The position numbers and the translations under genes are program-made. The notes beneath the pieces were generated by a model that saw nothing but the letters and a program-made list of their open reading frames with translations, made no database searches and had not been told where the DNA came from. A stretch of DNA of 64,000 bases, taken from NCBI GenBank assembly GCA_963702555.1, contig CAVPCW010000008.1, positions 310,001-374,000 on the forward strand, in the 5' to 3' direction. Every line of letters begins with the position of its first letter. The stretch's first letter is position 1. Origin of the DNA: CAMFLJ01 sp963702555 (GTDB lineage: Bacteria; Actinomycetota; Acidimicrobiia; Acidimicrobiales; Acidimicrobilacustridaceae). Shown one piece after another: positions 17,790 to 26,632 of this stretch.

Positions 17790-18734
17790 CGGGGCCACTG
17801 CGTCGGCGTTGGCCACGTCGATGGTGGTCGAGGTGGTGGTCGTCGTCACCGGCACGGAGGCGCCGGGGACGGCGAGGAGGTAGATGTCGGCGTCGGGGTC
17901 GGAGATCGCGGCGGTCTGGGTGTAGGTGCCGGTCTCGGGGTCGAGGGTGCCCACAGTGGCGTCGAACGCCGCCGTGCCGTTGCCGAACAGGATCGGGGTT
18001 CCCCCGGCGATGGCGTAGAGCGTGTCGGTGCCCGGGGCGCAGTCGAAGCCGGCGATCGGGTCGTCGAGGAACACGCCGTCGGTCACCGCGCCGGTGTCCG
18101 GGTCGACGGTCGCGGTGGAGAAGCCGTCGGGGTCGTAGGTCGTGTAGATGTTGCTCGTGCAGCTGGTGAGGCCGACGAACGGGGTCGAGAGCATCCCGGA
18201 GCCACCGATGGAGGTGGCCAGGCCCGTCTCGGGGTCGTAGGTCATCAGGCAGACGCCGGCGCCGGTGGGGCAGGCGGGGTCGGTGCCGTTGACACCCACC
18301 TGGATGATGGCGCCGAGCTCCGGGTCGAAGGCGATGCCGCCGAAGGCGAGGACAGCGAAGGTGATGGTGTCGTCGAGGAAGATCGTGGACGGGTTCGGGG
18401 TGCCGTCGGGCGAGAACTCGACGACGACGATGTCGCTCGCCACTGCAGCGGCGGGCACGGAGCCAGGCGTGATCGTGTCGCCGGCGATGCCCCAGACGGC
18501 GCCCTCGGAGTTGGCGGCCAGGTCGTTGACGCAGGCGTCGGCGGAGGGCGCGGCGGGTAGGTCGGTGAGCTGCCCGGTGGTGAGGTCGATCGTGGCGAGG
18601 TCACACGTCTCGTCGCCGTTGTCGATGATCGTGTAGCCGATGGTGCCGCCGGCGGCGGACGTGGGGGCCACGCCGACGGCCATGCCGGCCAGCAGGGTGG
18701 CGACCGCCGCAGCGGCCAGGGCGAACTTCTTCAT
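17775..18734 (-). CDS. secreted propeller-like protein with VAPAFTG C-terminus (paralog A)
   Basis: 319 aa exported protein. Residues 1-28 are a Sec signal peptide (MKKFALAAAAVATLLAG, cleavage near TSAA). The body has repeats of the type CDLATIDLTTGQLTDLP, VGTLDPETGTYTQ and LMTYDPETGLATSI, suggesting beta-propeller blades, and four or more paired Cys. A Thr-rich linker leads to DVANADAVAPAFTG at the very end. Gene order, linker and tail match the two paralogs upstream; this copy is the most diverged. Function unknown; cell-surface placement is inferred. ATG 18734 follows GGGAG. Confidence 0.75.
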   Translation of the reverse strand: MKKFALAAAAVATLLAGMAVGVAPTSAAGGTIGYTIIDNGDETCDLATIDLTTGQLTDLPAAPSADACVNDLAANSEGAVWGIAGDTITPGSVPAAAVASDIVVVEFSPDGTPNPSTIFLDDTITFAVLAFGGIAFDPELGAIIQVGVNGTDPACPTGAGVCLMTYDPETGLATSIGGSGMLSTPFVGLTSCTSNIYTTYDPDGFSTATVDPDTGAVTDGVFLDDPIAGFDCAPGTDTLYAIAGGTPILFGNGTAAFDATVGTLDPETGTYTQTAAISDPDADIYLLAVPGASVPVTTTTTSTTIDVANADAVAPAFTG

Positions 18735-18820
18735 GGGGTCTCCCGTCGTCTCGCCGGCTCCCGGCCGGCAGAGAACCTCACCGAGGGTAGTTGGCTGGCT
18801 CACCGTCTGTCACTGTTCGA

Positions 18821-18900
18821 CGCGCAACGGGGGCGCAGCGCCGTGGCGCCACGCCCCCGTCGGGTCGTTCAGGTGGTGCGGTGGCTCAGCCGGTGAAGGC
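18821..18900. repeat. 80-bp terminator repeat, copy 2 of 3
   Basis: Identical to copy 1 over the hairpin (18829-18858) and the following sequence, and ends in the last codons of paralog B. Identity with copy 3 continues for about 170 bases more into the coding region. Confidence 0.8.
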
Positions 18901-19881
18901 GGGAGCGACCTCGTTGGCGTTGGCCACGTCGATGGTGGTGGTCGGCGCCGGGGCGGCGGTCGGCACCACGGCGAGGGCCATGAGATCGGCGGCGCTGTCG
19001 CTGACGGGCACGATCTCGGTGAGTGCGCCGGTGGCGGGGTCGACCGTGTTGATGGTGACCTCGTTGGCCAGGGGGCCGAAGCCGCCGCCGTTCGGCGACT
19101 GGAGCGACCAGAGCGGGCCGCCGGTGGTGCTGTCGCAGTCGTAGCCGAGGGGGAACTCGGTGACGGTGGCACCGATGGTGACCTCACCGGTGGAGGTGCT
19201 CTCGGTGCCCCACTCGCCGTTCTCGGTCGTGTCGGCGATGGTGAGGAGACCGGCGCACCAGCTGAGGCCGAAGAAGGGCGTCTGGAACAGGCCGGTGGTG
19301 CCGACGAGGGTGGCCACACCGGTGCCGGCATCGAGGGTGTAGAGGCACACGGAGTCGCCCGCGTACTGCGGCTCGGCGGCCGGCAGGGTGGTGCTCGGGA
19401 GCGGGTTGCCGGTGTCGCAGCCGGGCTCGTCGGTCACGAGGTGCACGTAGATCGTGCCCGAGGCGCTCACGGCGATGCCGCCGAAGATGGTGTTTCCTTC
19501 GGTGCCGTCCTCGACGACGATGGGGGTGGTGCTGGCGGTGCCGTCGGCGGCGAAGGTGACGAGCGTGCCGGCCTCGGCGGCCTGGGCCAGGTTGCCGCCC
19601 TCGATGCTGCCGGGGCTGAAGTTGGGGATGCCGATGCCGTAGACGGTGCCGTCGGGGGCGGCGGCCAGATCGACGGCGCAGGCCTCGGGTGACGAGGCGG
19701 CCGGCAGGTCGGTGAGGGTGCCGGTGACGAGGTCGAGTGTGGCGAGGTCGCAGCTGCCGTCGCCGGTGATGACCGTGTAGCCCATCGGGGCCGTGGCCAC
19801 CGACGATGCCGGCACGGCCGGCACGATGATGACGGCGGCGAGCGCTCCCAGCGCAGCCGCCACCTTGGTGAACCTCTTCAT
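18886..19881 (-). CDS. secreted propeller-like protein with VAPAFTG C-terminus (paralog B)
   Basis: 331 aa. The signal peptide is MKRFTKVAAALGALAAVIIV with likely cleavage after about residue 30. Blade-like units include CDLATLDLVTGTLTDLPAAS, APDGTVYGIG, CLYTLDAGTGVATLVG and INTVDPATGALTEIV, each ending in a T/V-D-x-x-T-G turn as in quinoprotein-like propellers. After a short PTTT linker the protein ends DVANANEVAPAFTG. It is about 80% identical by eye to paralog C, with long identical DNA runs, so the pair is a recent duplication or kept alike by conversion. Function unknown. GGGAGAG precedes ATG 19881. Confidence 0.75.
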   Translation of the reverse strand: MKRFTKVAAALGALAAVIIVPAVPASSVATAPMGYTVITGDGSCDLATLDLVTGTLTDLPAASSPEACAVDLAAAPDGTVYGIGIPNFSPGSIEGGNLAQAAEAGTLVTFAADGTASTTPIVVEDGTEGNTIFGGIAVSASGTIYVHLVTDEPGCDTGNPLPSTTLPAAEPQYAGDSVCLYTLDAGTGVATLVGTTGLFQTPFFGLSWCAGLLTIADTTENGEWGTESTSTGEVTIGATVTEFPLGYDCDSTTGGPLWSLQSPNGGGFGPLANEVTINTVDPATGALTEIVPVSDSAADLMALAVVPTAAPAPTTTIDVANANEVAPAFTG

Positions 19882-19972
19882 TCCCGCTCTCCCATGTGTT
19901 CGTGAGTCGACGAAGGATAGTCGGCCGCATCGTGCCGCTGGTTGAGCACGATGTTCGGACGCCGTGGCCGCA

Positions 19973-20052
19973 CGCGCAACGGGGGCGCAGCGCCGTGGCG
20001 CCACGCCCCCGTCGGGTCGTTCAGGTGCTGCGGTGGCTCAGCCGGTGAAGGC
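19973..20052. repeat. 80-bp terminator repeat, copy 3 of 3
   Basis: Same hairpin at 19981-20010; differs from the other copies by one base in the flank. It follows paralog C. Confidence 0.8.
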
Positions 20053-21030
20053 GGGAGCGACCTCGTTGGCGTTGGCCACGTCGATGGTGGTGGTCGGCGC
20101 CGGGGCGGCGGTCGGCACCACGGCGAGGGCCATGAGATCGGCGGCGCTGTCGCTCACGGGCACGATCTCGGTGAGTGCGCCGGTGGCGGGGTCGACCGTG
20201 TTGATGGTGACCTCGCTGGCCTGGGCGGTGATGATCCCGCCGTTGGGCGACTGGAGCGACCAGAGCGGGCCGCCGGTGGTGCTGTCGCAGTCGTAGCCGA
20301 CGGGGACCTCGGTGACGGCGGCACCGAGGCTGACCTCACCGGTGGAGGTGCTCTCGGTGCCCCACTGCCCGCTGCCGACGGCGGCGATGGTGGTGAGCCC
20401 GCCGCACCAGGTGAGGCCGAGGAAGGGCGTCTGGAAGATGCCGGTGGTGCCCACCAGGGTGGCCACACCGGTGCCGGCGTCGAGGGTGTAGAGGCACACG
20501 GAGTCGCCCTCGTACTGGGGGGCGGCGAGCGGAGCGGTGGTGCTCGGGCTGGGGGCGCCGGTGTCGCAGCCGGGCTCGTCGACGACGAGGTGGACGTAGA
20601 TCGTGCCCGAGGCGCTCACGGCGATGCCGCCGTAGACGATGCCGCCGTTGGTGCCGCCCTCGACGACGATCGTCTTGGTGCTGGCGGTGCCGTCGGCGGC
20701 GTAGGTGACGAGGGTGCCGACCTCGGCGGCCTGGGCCAGGTTGCCGTCGATGCTGACGGGGCCGAAGTTGTCGATGCCGATGCCGTAGACGGTGCCGTCG
20801 GGGGCGGCGGCCAGGTCGATGGCGCAGGCCTCGGCCGACGAGGCGGCCGGCAGGTCGGTGAGGGTGCCGGTGACGAGGTCGAGCGTGGCGAGGTCACAGC
20901 TACCGTCGCCGGCGATGACCGTGTAGCCCATCGGGGCCACGGCCTCGGCGGAGGTCTGGGGGGCCACCCACCCGACCACGAGGAGTGCGGAGACCCCGAG
21001 GCCGACGGCGAGCTTGCGGACGTTCTTCAT
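20038..21030 (-). CDS. secreted propeller-like protein with VAPAFTG C-terminus (paralog C)
   Basis: 330 aa. It begins MKNVRKLAVGLGVSALLVVG, a Sec signal peptide ending near TSAEA. The body repeats the same blade motifs as paralog B, including SGTIYVHLVVDEPGCD and STSTGEVSLGAAVTE, and ends with the PTTT linker and DVANANEVAPAFTG. A GGTGGGA lies just before ATG 21030; the palindrome TTTTCGAAAA at 21041-21050, AT-rich for this window, could be a regulator site. Each of the three paralogs has its own start signals and terminator, so they appear to be separate transcription units. Function unknown. Confidence 0.75.
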   Translation of the reverse strand: MKNVRKLAVGLGVSALLVVGWVAPQTSAEAVAPMGYTVIAGDGSCDLATLDLVTGTLTDLPAASSAEACAIDLAAAPDGTVYGIGIDNFGPVSIDGNLAQAAEVGTLVTYAADGTASTKTIVVEGGTNGGIVYGGIAVSASGTIYVHLVVDEPGCDTGAPSPSTTAPLAAPQYEGDSVCLYTLDAGTGVATLVGTTGIFQTPFLGLTWCGGLTTIAAVGSGQWGTESTSTGEVSLGAAVTEVPVGYDCDSTTGGPLWSLQSPNGGIITAQASEVTINTVDPATGALTEIVPVSDSAADLMALAVVPTAAPAPTTTIDVANANEVAPAFTG

Positions 21031-21139
21031 GGTTCCCACCTTTTCGAAAACGATTCCGCGGACAGTAGTTCGGTTACGGGTGCTCAGGGTTCTTCCATCG
21101 GTGGGACCGGATGACCTCGGTCATGGCACAGTGGCGCCC

Positions 21140-22072
21140 ATGACGAAGCCCCAGGTCTCGATCCAGCTCCCGACCTTCATGCAGGACGACCCCGGCAGCT
21201 GGCAGTTCCTCCTCGACCGGGCCCGGGCGGCCGACGCCGCCGGGCTCGACCGCATCGTGGTCTCCGACCACGTGGCGTACGGCGAGAACCTCGAGGCCTA
21301 CGGCGATCCGAAGAACGGTGGTGCCGCCGGGGGCAAGCAGCCCACCGACTCCGACGGCCAGTGGCTCGAGCCCCTCACGGTGCTCACCACCATCGGTGCC
21401 ATCACCGAGAACCTGCGGCTCGGCACCAACATCCTCATCGCTGCGCTGCGGCGCCCGGTCGTGCTGGCCAAGACCGCCGCCACCATCGACGTGCTCACCA
21501 ACGGCCGCCTCGACCTCGGCATCGGGGTGGGCTGGCAGCGCGAGGAGTACACCGCCGCCGGCCTCGACTTCGACGCCCGTGGCCGCCAGCTCGACCACAC
21601 CATCGAGGTGTGCCAGCTGCTGTGGCGCGAGCAGGTCGCCACCTACGACTCGCCCGAGCTTTCGTTCGAGAAGATCCACCAGATGCCCAAGCCCCGCCAG
21701 GAGGGCGGTGTGCCGATCTGGGTGAGCGGCACGGTCAACAAGCGCTCCGCCCGCCGCCTGGCCACCTTCGGCTCGGGCTGGATCCCCTGGGGCAACGACG
21801 CCGGCAACCTCGTCGAGTCGATCCCCGCCATGCGGGCGATGGTCGAGGCCGAGGGCGGAAACCCCGACTTCGGCGTGGTCGGCAACGCCGTGCCGGTGCG
21901 CGACGCCGAGGGTGCCATCGACCTGGCGGCGACGTTCCGGGGCGCCGCCCCCATGGTGGAGGCCGGTGTCACCGACGTGCGCGTCGCCGGTGTGCCCGCC
22001 GCCGACTCCTACGACGACAACCTCGCCATCTACCAGGGCATCGTCAAGGCGTTCCGCGCCGCGCTGCACTAG
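21140..22072 (+). CDS. LLM class F420-dependent oxidoreductase
   Basis: 310 aa luciferase-like TIM-barrel protein. Motifs include SIQLPTF at the N-terminus, DRIVVSDHVAYG, TNILIAALRRPVVLAKTAAT and GRLDLGIGVGWQREEY, the typical F420-binding class pattern. It is the TIGR03619-like group; the substrate is unknown. ATG 21140 lies seven bases after CACAGT (xAxxxT) and lacks a ribosome site, so it may be leaderless. It diverges from paralog C and is followed 49 bases later by the rhamnosidase gene. Confidence 0.88.
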   Translation: MTKPQVSIQLPTFMQDDPGSWQFLLDRARAADAAGLDRIVVSDHVAYGENLEAYGDPKNGGAAGGKQPTDSDGQWLEPLTVLTTIGAITENLRLGTNILIAALRRPVVLAKTAATIDVLTNGRLDLGIGVGWQREEYTAAGLDFDARGRQLDHTIEVCQLLWREQVATYDSPELSFEKIHQMPKPRQEGGVPIWVSGTVNKRSARRLATFGSGWIPWGNDAGNLVESIPAMRAMVEAEGGNPDFGVVGNAVPVRDAEGAIDLAATFRGAAPMVEAGVTDVRVAGVPAADSYDDNLAIYQGIVKAFRAALH

Positions 22073-22121
22073 AACACCCGGGTCGGGCCCGGGGGCGGCC
22101 CCGACGAGGGGGACCGCCGTC

Positions 22122-24518
22122 GTGAAGCTGGAACATCCTGAGCCGTTCGCCGCTCGTTGGCGCGCCCGTTGGGTGTGGGACCGACCGCCGGCCATCGCCT
22201 TCGCGACGGTCTCCAGGCCGATCGACGCCGACCCGACCGACCACATCGCGCTGTTCCGGCGCGTCGTCGAGCTCGGCGCGGTGCCGGCCTCGGCCCCGGC
22301 GCGGATCTGGGTCGACGGTCGCCACGTCCTGAGCGTCAACGGCGTCGAGGTGGCGCGGGGCCCGGTGCGCTGCGAGCCCCGGCAGGCGCACTACGACGTG
22401 GTCGACCTTGCGCCCCACCTGGTGGTCGGCGAGAACGTCATCGCCATCGTCGCCCGCCGGTTCGGCACGCCCACCTCGTGGTGGATGCCGGTGCCCCCGA
22501 GCTACTCGCTCGGCGTCGGCTCGTTGGCCTTCGAGGCGCTGATCGGCGACGAGTGGGTCGTCACGGACCGCTCGTGGCGCTCGGTGCGCGGGGAGGCGTG
22601 GACGCCGGTGGCGCTGCCCGACGGCCCGGCCGCCCTCCCGCTCGAGTGGTTCGACGCGCGGGTGCATCCCGACGGATGGGATCGCCCCGGGTTCGACGAC
22701 ACCGCCTGGGGCAAGGCGTACGAGATCACGCCGGTGCACGGCGGTGGGGGCGGCAGCGTCCACCCGCCGAGCGAGCCGTTCGGCATGCTCCGCCCGCCCG
22801 TGCGCACCGCCTTCCCCGGTGGGGCGCGGCACGAGGCGGCACTGCTCGAGCGCCGCACCATCGCGGTCGGGGCTCCGGCCGCCGATCCGGTGCGCTCGGT
22901 CCACGACGCCGAGGCCGGCACCATCGAGGGCCAGGCCGCCGAGGCCGAGCGGATGCTCTTCGACCTCGGCCGCACCGCCGCCGGCACCGTCTCGCTGCGG
23001 GTGAGCGGGGCGGCGCCCGGCACCGTCGTCGACGTGGCTGCGTCAGAGCACCTCGCGCGCGACGGCCGCATCGCGCCGCTCGGACAGCTCGCCGGCTTCC
23101 GGTACGTGTGCCGGGGCGGCGGCCCTGCCGAGGAGTTCGAGACCCTCGACATCACCGGCACGCGCTACCTCCTCGCCGTGGTGCGCACGCCCGACGGCGC
23201 GGCGCCGCCCGAGCTCGAGCTGGCCGTGAACGACAAGCTGCGGCCGCGCCCCGAGGGCGCCGCCTTCGAGTGCTCCGACCCGCTGCTGAACCAGGTGCAC
23301 GCGGTCGGCCTGCGTACGGTCGACCTCTGCGCCCTCGACGCCTACGTCGACTGCCCCACACGGGAGCAGCGGGCCTGGACCGGTGACTCCGTGGTGCACC
23401 AGATGGTCGACCTCACCTCCAACCCCGACTGGTCGATGGCGATCTGGCACCCGCAGCTGGCGGCCGCCCCCCGCACCGACGGCATGCTCGCCATGGCGGT
23501 GGCGTCCGACTTCGCCGCCGCCGACCAGATGTTCGTCCCCGACTGGCCCCTGCACTGGCTCCACTCGGTGCACAACCTCTACCGCTACACCGGCGACCGC
23601 GACCTGGTGGCCGAGCTGCTCGTGCCGGCCGAGCGGATGATGCGCTGGTTCGAGAGCTATCTGGGCGATGACGGCCTGCTCCACGACGTCTCCGGGTGGG
23701 CGCTGATCGACTGGGCCAGCGTGTACGTGAGCGGCTGCTCGTCGATCATCAACGGCCTGTGGGCGAGGGCGCTCGAGGAGCTGGCGGAGGTCGCCCGCTG
23801 GCTCGGCAACGAGGGCACGGCGGCCTGGGCCGACCAGCGGTACGAGGGGGTGAAGGCCGGCTTCGAGGTCTTCTGGGACGAGGGCCGCGGCTCCTACGTC
23901 GACCACGTGGTCGACGGCGTCGTCCGCCGCCCGATGTCGCAGCACGCCGGCGCCACCGCGCTCGCGGCCGGGCTCGTCCCCGCCGATCGTGTCGACAGGG
24001 TGCTCGGTCGCATCCTCGACCGCTCGCGTCTGCTGCGGCACTCGTGGGTGATGTACCCGTCGACCCCCGACGGGCCCGACGACGGCCACATGTACGTCGC
24101 CCTCGGCTACCCCGAGCCCACCTGGGACGTCGAGGAGGTCGTGATCGAGGCCGAGCCCTTCTTCCGCTACCTCGTGCACGACGCCGTGGCCCGGGCCGGG
24201 CGCCCCGACCTGATCGCCGACCTGTGCCGCGACTGGAAGGTGTTCCTCGACGCCGGCCACGAGTCGTGGCCCGAGTGCTGGACCGGCGGCACGAACTGCC
24301 ACGGCTGGTCGTCGACGCCGACCCGCGACCTCATCGTGCACACCCTCGGCATCACGCCGGCCGAGCCGGGCTACGCCTCGGTGCGGGTCGTGCCGAACCT
24401 CGGCGACCTCGACTGGGCCCGCGCCACCGTGCCCACGCCCCACGGCCCGCTCACGGTCGAGGCCCACGCCGATGGCCGCCTGGTGATCGACAGCCCCGTC
24501 CCGGTCGTGCGCGAGTAG
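22122..24518 (+). CDS. alpha-L-rhamnosidase-like glycoside hydrolase (GH78-type)
   Basis: 798 aa. The N-terminal 350 residues form beta-sandwich modules with carbohydrate-binding character (IWVDGRHVLSVNGVEVARGP). The catalytic (alpha/alpha)6 barrel carries the signature DCPTREQRAWTGDS from residue 410, very like the DCPQREERGWTGD block of GH78, which includes an acidic catalytic residue, and later ESWPECWTGGTNCHGWSSTP. No signal peptide is seen, so the substrate is probably taken up first. GTG 22122 follows GGGGGA by eight bases. No sugar transporter is adjacent. The exact sugar is inferred. Confidence 0.87.
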   Translation: MKLEHPEPFAARWRARWVWDRPPAIAFATVSRPIDADPTDHIALFRRVVELGAVPASAPARIWVDGRHVLSVNGVEVARGPVRCEPRQAHYDVVDLAPHLVVGENVIAIVARRFGTPTSWWMPVPPSYSLGVGSLAFEALIGDEWVVTDRSWRSVRGEAWTPVALPDGPAALPLEWFDARVHPDGWDRPGFDDTAWGKAYEITPVHGGGGGSVHPPSEPFGMLRPPVRTAFPGGARHEAALLERRTIAVGAPAADPVRSVHDAEAGTIEGQAAEAERMLFDLGRTAAGTVSLRVSGAAPGTVVDVAASEHLARDGRIAPLGQLAGFRYVCRGGGPAEEFETLDITGTRYLLAVVRTPDGAAPPELELAVNDKLRPRPEGAAFECSDPLLNQVHAVGLRTVDLCALDAYVDCPTREQRAWTGDSVVHQMVDLTSNPDWSMAIWHPQLAAAPRTDGMLAMAVASDFAAADQMFVPDWPLHWLHSVHNLYRYTGDRDLVAELLVPAERMMRWFESYLGDDGLLHDVSGWALIDWASVYVSGCSSIINGLWARALEELAEVARWLGNEGTAAWADQRYEGVKAGFEVFWDEGRGSYVDHVVDGVVRRPMSQHAGATALAAGLVPADRVDRVLGRILDRSRLLRHSWVMYPSTPDGPDDGHMYVALGYPEPTWDVEEVVIEAEPFFRYLVHDAVARAGRPDLIADLCRDWKVFLDAGHESWPECWTGGTNCHGWSSTPTRDLIVHTLGITPAEPGYASVRVVPNLGDLDWARATVPTPHGPLTVEAHADGRLVIDSPVPVVRE

Positions 24519-24530
24519 CCCCCCTGCCCG

Positions 24531-24623
24531 TGGCTCGTTTCGGCACGCTGGGGCGTGCCCGATCGAGCCACCGGTTGTGTCCCTGGCTCACTTGGGCACG
24601 CTGGGGCGTGCCCGATCGAGCCA
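24531..24623. repeat. two tandem 40-nt hairpin repeats
   Basis: Copies at 24531-24570 and 24584-24623 differ at only a few bases. Each folds as TGGCTCG..CGAGCCA outside GGCACGC..GCGTGCC. They lie between the convergent rhamnosidase and amidohydrolase genes and may act as paired terminators, one for each strand. Confidence 0.75.
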
Positions 24624-24629
24624 CCGGGG

Positions 24630-25454
24630 TCAGGCGTTGAACCAGAGGCGCATCGCCGTGCCGGCGAGCACGGCGTCGCGGTCGGCGGCGTCGAGGGTGC
24701 GGGTGGCGTGGTGGGCGAGCTCGACCTTGCCGGCGTAGGTGCTGCGCTGGTCCTGCGGGTGGTCCGAGCCCCAGCACAGGCGGTTGGCGCCGAAGGCGGA
24801 GGCGAGCCGCTCGACGATGCCGGCGGGGTCGCCCTCGTCGCGCTGGGCCATCTCGAGCACGTAGGACGTGACCTTCAGGTGCACCTCGGGGAGGTCGGCC
24901 AGGCGCAGCACGGCGGCCTCGCCCTCCTCGCCCATGTCGGGGAAGGCGCAGTGGTCGAGCGCGACCGGCACCTCGGGACGGCCCTCGATGACCTCGGCCA
25001 GCGCCGGCAGGTGCCGGGTGAACAGGCACGGCACGATCGTCGTGCCGAGGTCGGCGGCGACGTCCCACACCTCGGCAGCCCTGCCGTCGGAGAGCCACAC
25101 GGGCTCGACGCCACCGGCGCCGAACAGCCGGATGCCGGCGGGGGTCACGTCCAGCACGTCGTTCATGACGGCGAGCGCGGCGGCCGGGTCACCCGAGTCC
25201 ATGTCGATCGAGGCCACGAGGGCGAGGCGGCCCGGGTGTTCGGCCACCGAGTGGGCGGCACAGCCGCACTCGTGGGCGTAGGCGCCGATGGCCTGCACCA
25301 CGACGCAGTGGTCGACACCGGCGGCGTCGAGCTCGACCAGCAGCTCGGCGACGGTGCCGCCGTGGCGCCACCAGTCGCTGGCCACGCCGGTGGGGCGGGT
25401 GGGGAAGCGGGGGTCGTCGCCGCAGGCGACATGGGTGTGGGCATCGACGAGCAT
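24630..25454 (-). CDS. amidohydrolase-2 family metal-dependent hydrolase
   Basis: 274 aa TIM-barrel hydrolase. The metal motif DAHTH has His6 and His8; later landmarks are VALDHCAFPDMG and the Asp of CWGSDHPQ, so the site appears complete. Members include decarboxylases and lactone hydrolases such as PDC hydrolase; the reaction is not determinable. ATG 25454 lies two bases after the stop of the 2-hydroxyacid dehydrogenase gene, so the two are translationally coupled and likely act in one pathway. Confidence 0.85.
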   Translation of the reverse strand: MLVDAHTHVACGDDPRFPTRPTGVASDWWRHGGTVAELLVELDAAGVDHCVVVQAIGAYAHECGCAAHSVAEHPGRLALVASIDMDSGDPAAALAVMNDVLDVTPAGIRLFGAGGVEPVWLSDGRAAEVWDVAADLGTTIVPCLFTRHLPALAEVIEGRPEVPVALDHCAFPDMGEEGEAAVLRLADLPEVHLKVTSYVLEMAQRDEGDPAGIVERLASAFGANRLCWGSDHPQDQRSTYAGKVELAHHATRTLDAADRDAVLAGTAMRLWFNA

Positions 25455-25456
25455 CG

Positions 25457-26518
25457 TCAGTAGCCCCTCTCGTGATCGACCAGGTTGAGGAGCGGCTCTC
25501 CATCGAGGTGGCGCCGCAGGTTCGTGCGGAACAGCTCGTGCAGGTTGCGGAAGAGCGCGCTCGGTGAGCTCGAGCAGTGGCCCGAGAGGTAGACGTTCGG
25601 CGCGTCCCAGAGCGGGTGGTCGGCGGGCAGCGGTTCGACGCTGGCGACGTCGAGGGCGGCGGCGCCGAGGTGGCCCCGTTCGAGGGCGTCGATCAGGGCG
25701 GCCTCGTCGAGCAGCGAGCCGCGGCCGACGTTGGCGAAGAAGGCGCCCGGTCGCATGGCGGCCAGCTCGGCGCCGCCGATCATGCCGGTGGTGGCCGGGG
25801 TCTCGGGGGCGGCGGCGACGACCGCGTCGCACACGGCGAGCATCTCGTCGAGCTCGGCGGGGGAGTAGAAGCGATCGACCGGGGGCTCGGGCTCGGCGGG
25901 GCGCTGCCGGGTGGCGACGATGGTCATGCCGAAGGCGGCGGCCCGCACCGCGACGGCCTGGTTGATGGCGCCGTAGCCGATGAGGCCGAGGGTGCGGCCG
26001 GCGAGCTGGTCGCCGAAGAGGGCCTCCCAGCGGTGGCCGGCCTGGGCCTCGTCGAGGGCGCGGAAGCGCTTGGCGACCTGCAGCAGGCGGCCCATCACGA
26101 ACTCGGCGATGCCGAGGCTGTTGCTGCCGCCGTTGGAGGTGAGGGCGATGCCGGCAGCGCCGAGGCCGGCCGACTGGAGCTGGGCGGTGCCGGCGCCCAC
26201 GGCTTGCACCCAGCGCAGGTTCGGGGCGAGCGAGGCGACGTCGTAGGGCAGGTCGATGGCGAGCACGACCTCGGCCGTGGCCAGCGCGGCGACCGCGTCG
26301 GGGCTCGGTGTCGGAGCCTGGTCCCGTAGGGCGTCGGGGTCGGAGCCGGGGGCGCCGCGGGCCGTGCGCAGGTCGTGGGGCTCGTCGTAGGCGGCGACCA
26401 CGACCTCGACGCGGGGGTCGAGCGCGGCCAGCGCCTCCACCTCGGCGTCGAACTCGTCGCGAGGCCCGAACCACTCGGCCGGGTAGAGGATCGCGACGAC
26501 CACGGGCTCCGGGCTCAT
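25457..26518 (-). CDS. D-isomer-specific 2-hydroxyacid dehydrogenase
   Basis: 353 aa NAD-dependent dehydrogenase. The Rossmann motif is TLGLIGYGAINQ (third Gly replaced by Asn), NVGRGSLLDE holds the substrate-region Arg, a Glu lies in VASVEPLPADHP, and SGHCSSSP holds the catalytic His. The N-terminal domain is longer than usual. The likely reaction is reversible oxidation of a D-2-hydroxyacid or glyoxylate-like acid. It is first gene of a two-gene operon with the amidohydrolase and is probably leaderless from TACGGT. It diverges from the UGSC operon across 114 bp. Confidence 0.88.
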   Translation of the reverse strand: MSPEPVVVAILYPAEWFGPRDEFDAEVEALAALDPRVEVVVAAYDEPHDLRTARGAPGSDPDALRDQAPTPSPDAVAALATAEVVLAIDLPYDVASLAPNLRWVQAVGAGTAQLQSAGLGAAGIALTSNGGSNSLGIAEFVMGRLLQVAKRFRALDEAQAGHRWEALFGDQLAGRTLGLIGYGAINQAVAVRAAAFGMTIVATRQRPAEPEPPVDRFYSPAELDEMLAVCDAVVAAAPETPATTGMIGGAELAAMRPGAFFANVGRGSLLDEAALIDALERGHLGAAALDVASVEPLPADHPLWDAPNVYLSGHCSSSPSALFRNLHELFRTNLRRHLDGEPLLNLVDHERGY

Positions 26519-26524
26519 GCCTGG

Positions 26525-26530
26525 ACCGTA
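26525..26530 (-). promoter_or_regulatory. -10 box of a leaderless promoter (TACGGT)
   Basis: On the minus strand TACGGT ends six bases before ATG 26518. On the other strand TAGCCT at 26619-26624 lies eight bases before ATG 26633 of the divergent operon, so both operons may use leaderless promoters. Confidence 0.5.
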
Positions 26531-26632
26531 GGCCCGGCCGGGTGGGGGGACAACAACGCCGCCACCACCGACCCGCACGCAGGTTCGTCCGGAGACTGAT
26601 CGAGTTCGACTCGGCTGGTAGCCTCGATGCCC

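Noticed and set aside
17710..20052. CRISPR-like spaced repeats
   Set aside because: The three 80-bp copies are over 1,000 bases apart, each at a gene 3' end, with a hairpin; there are no spacers or cas genes.
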